From contig URZG01000025.1 in NCBI GenBank assembly GCA_900552325.1, positions 1 to 14,361 of the forward strand: a stretch of DNA of 14,361 nucleotides, written 5' to 3'. This DNA comes from an uncultured Porphyromonadaceae bacterium. GTDB taxonomy: Bacteria > Bacteroidota > Bacteroidia > Bacteroidales > Muribaculaceae. Under the pieces are notes generated by a model, which did not search any database, was not told the DNA's origin, and saw only the letters and a list, made by a program, of their open reading frames with translations. Made by a program: the position numbers and the translations under genes. Shown here in pieces: positions 13,966-14,361 of this stretch. How positions within the stretch are numbered: the stretch's first letter is position 1; each line of letters begins with the position of its first letter.

Positions 13966-14178
13966 ATGTCAACGAACACAACCGATAAGCCGCGCAAGGT
14001 CACCACAGCCTCCCTGCGCAAGATGAAAGCCGCCGGCGAGAAGATCGCCATGCTCACCGCCTACGACTACAATATGGCACAGCTCGTCGACGCCGCCGGG
14101 ATGGACGTGATACTCGTGGGCGACTCCGCCACCAACGTTATGGCCGGCAACGCCACCACCCTGCCGATGACCCTCGAC
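13966..14178 (+). CDS. panB: 3-methyl-2-oxobutanoate hydroxymethyltransferase, N-terminal 71 residues only
   Basis: PanB transfers a hydroxymethyl group from methylene-tetrahydrofolate to ketoisovalerate to make ketopantoate, the first step of pantothenate and CoA biosynthesis. The N-terminal segment is unmistakable: VTTASLRKMKAAGEKIAMLT, then the AYDYNMAQLVDAAGMDVILV stretch, followed by GDSATNVMAGNATTLPMTLD ending at Asp71 (14176-14178). The metal-binding Asp of GDS is Asp53. After this residue family members continue with a QMIYH-type helix, but here an unrelated sequence follows in frame to the window end. The rest of the enzyme (about 200 residues, with the catalytic Glu and the substrate pocket) is absent. 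The ATG at 13966 is the natural start. The gene is best regarded as truncated by a chimeric join. Confidence 0.9.
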
Positions 14179-14361
14179 GGGTTCTCCGGGCAGCGGAACC
14201 AATTCTATTTCGGGTTCAGCTACCGGGATTTCTCGGGTCCGTCCCAGCAGACGGCTTTCCCGTCTCTGCATCACAGCGGCATGGGCTCCGTTCTCTACGC
14301 GGACGGCCATGCCGTACGGACCGGCATCAACGAAATACGAACCGGCCGGCTCAAATTCGAG
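14179..14361 (+). CDS. Fragment of an H-X9-DG pseudopilin-like protein, probably foreign (chimeric join)
   Basis: The 61 residues that continue the panB frame read GFSGQRNQFYFGFSYRDF and so on, with no resemblance to PanB. They include HSGMGSVLYADG, exactly His, nine residues, Asp-Gly (14272-14307), the H-X9-DG motif of prepilin-type processing-associated proteins abundant in Planctomycetota, Verrucomicrobiota and Lentisphaerota. All five arginines use CGG (four) or CGA (one), whereas the two arginines in the PanB part use CGC. The frame stays open to the last base. A foreign C-terminal fragment joined by assembly error is the leading reading; a real gene fusion is possible but unlikely. Confidence 0.7.

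Noticed and set aside
1..14361. tRNA, rRNA, CRISPR array, phage or transposase genes, or a defence island
   Set aside because: I looked for repeats with regular spacers, tRNA-like cloverleaf ends and integrase or transposase motifs and saw none; apart from the items reported, gene content is ordinary.

Overview
The window looks like a chromosomal stretch of a gut-type Bacteroidales bacterium, possibly Muribaculaceae-like, though family level is a guess. The reasons are gene content typical of the order (viroplasmin-type RNase H, Bacteroidota-type alanine dehydrogenase relative, BspA-like LRR protein with a type IX secretion-like C-terminal domain). There are also several matches to the Bacteroidota sigma-factor promoter (TTTG, 19-21 bp, TAnnTTTG). 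Most genes are GC-rich; the block at about 3.3-5.5 kb is clearly more AT-rich.

Layout. 1-932: the 3' part of a sulfatase/LTA synthase-like membrane phosphotransferase gene (+). 1115-2923: a long-chain acyl-CoA synthetase (+). 2924-3381: a palindromic repeat element and a small lipoprotein gene broken by one base (-). 3382-5389: a two-gene secreted-protein operon (-), made of a gingipain-propeptide-like protein followed by a BspA-like LRR protein. 5390-5818: a divergent promoter region and a possible structured RNA with a strong hairpin. 5819-6109: a small basic protein of unknown function (+). 6416-6898: a lipoprotein with its own near-ideal promoter (-). 6997-10281: a compact housekeeping operon on the minus strand (in transcription order: small DUF4190-like membrane protein, mscL, aroK, a divergent alanine-dehydrogenase-like protein, RNase H). 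10475-12227: yqeY-serS (-). 12466-12939: cytidine deaminase (-). 13136-13861: a membrane-anchored TPR protein (+). 13966 to the end: the start of panB (+).

The most striking anomaly is at the right end. PanB reads normally for 71 residues and then, in frame, turns into an unrelated sequence carrying a textbook H-X9-DG motif. That motif belongs to pseudopilin-like proteins of Planctomycetota, Verrucomicrobiota and Lentisphaerota. Arginine codon use changes at the same place. An assembly chimera at a contig end is the likeliest explanation, so the last ~180 bases should not be trusted as part of this genome.

Other points of interest are: a dispersed palindromic repeat present twice in opposite orientation; an orphan C25 propeptide-like secreted protein; an alanine-dehydrogenase-like protein that has lost key catalytic and nucleotide-binding residues; and a promoter-plus-terminator-bounded candidate RNA at 5546-5797. 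I did not find a CRISPR array, rRNA, tRNA, integrase, insertion-sequence transposase or defence system. All assignments are from reading the sequence; no database search was run.
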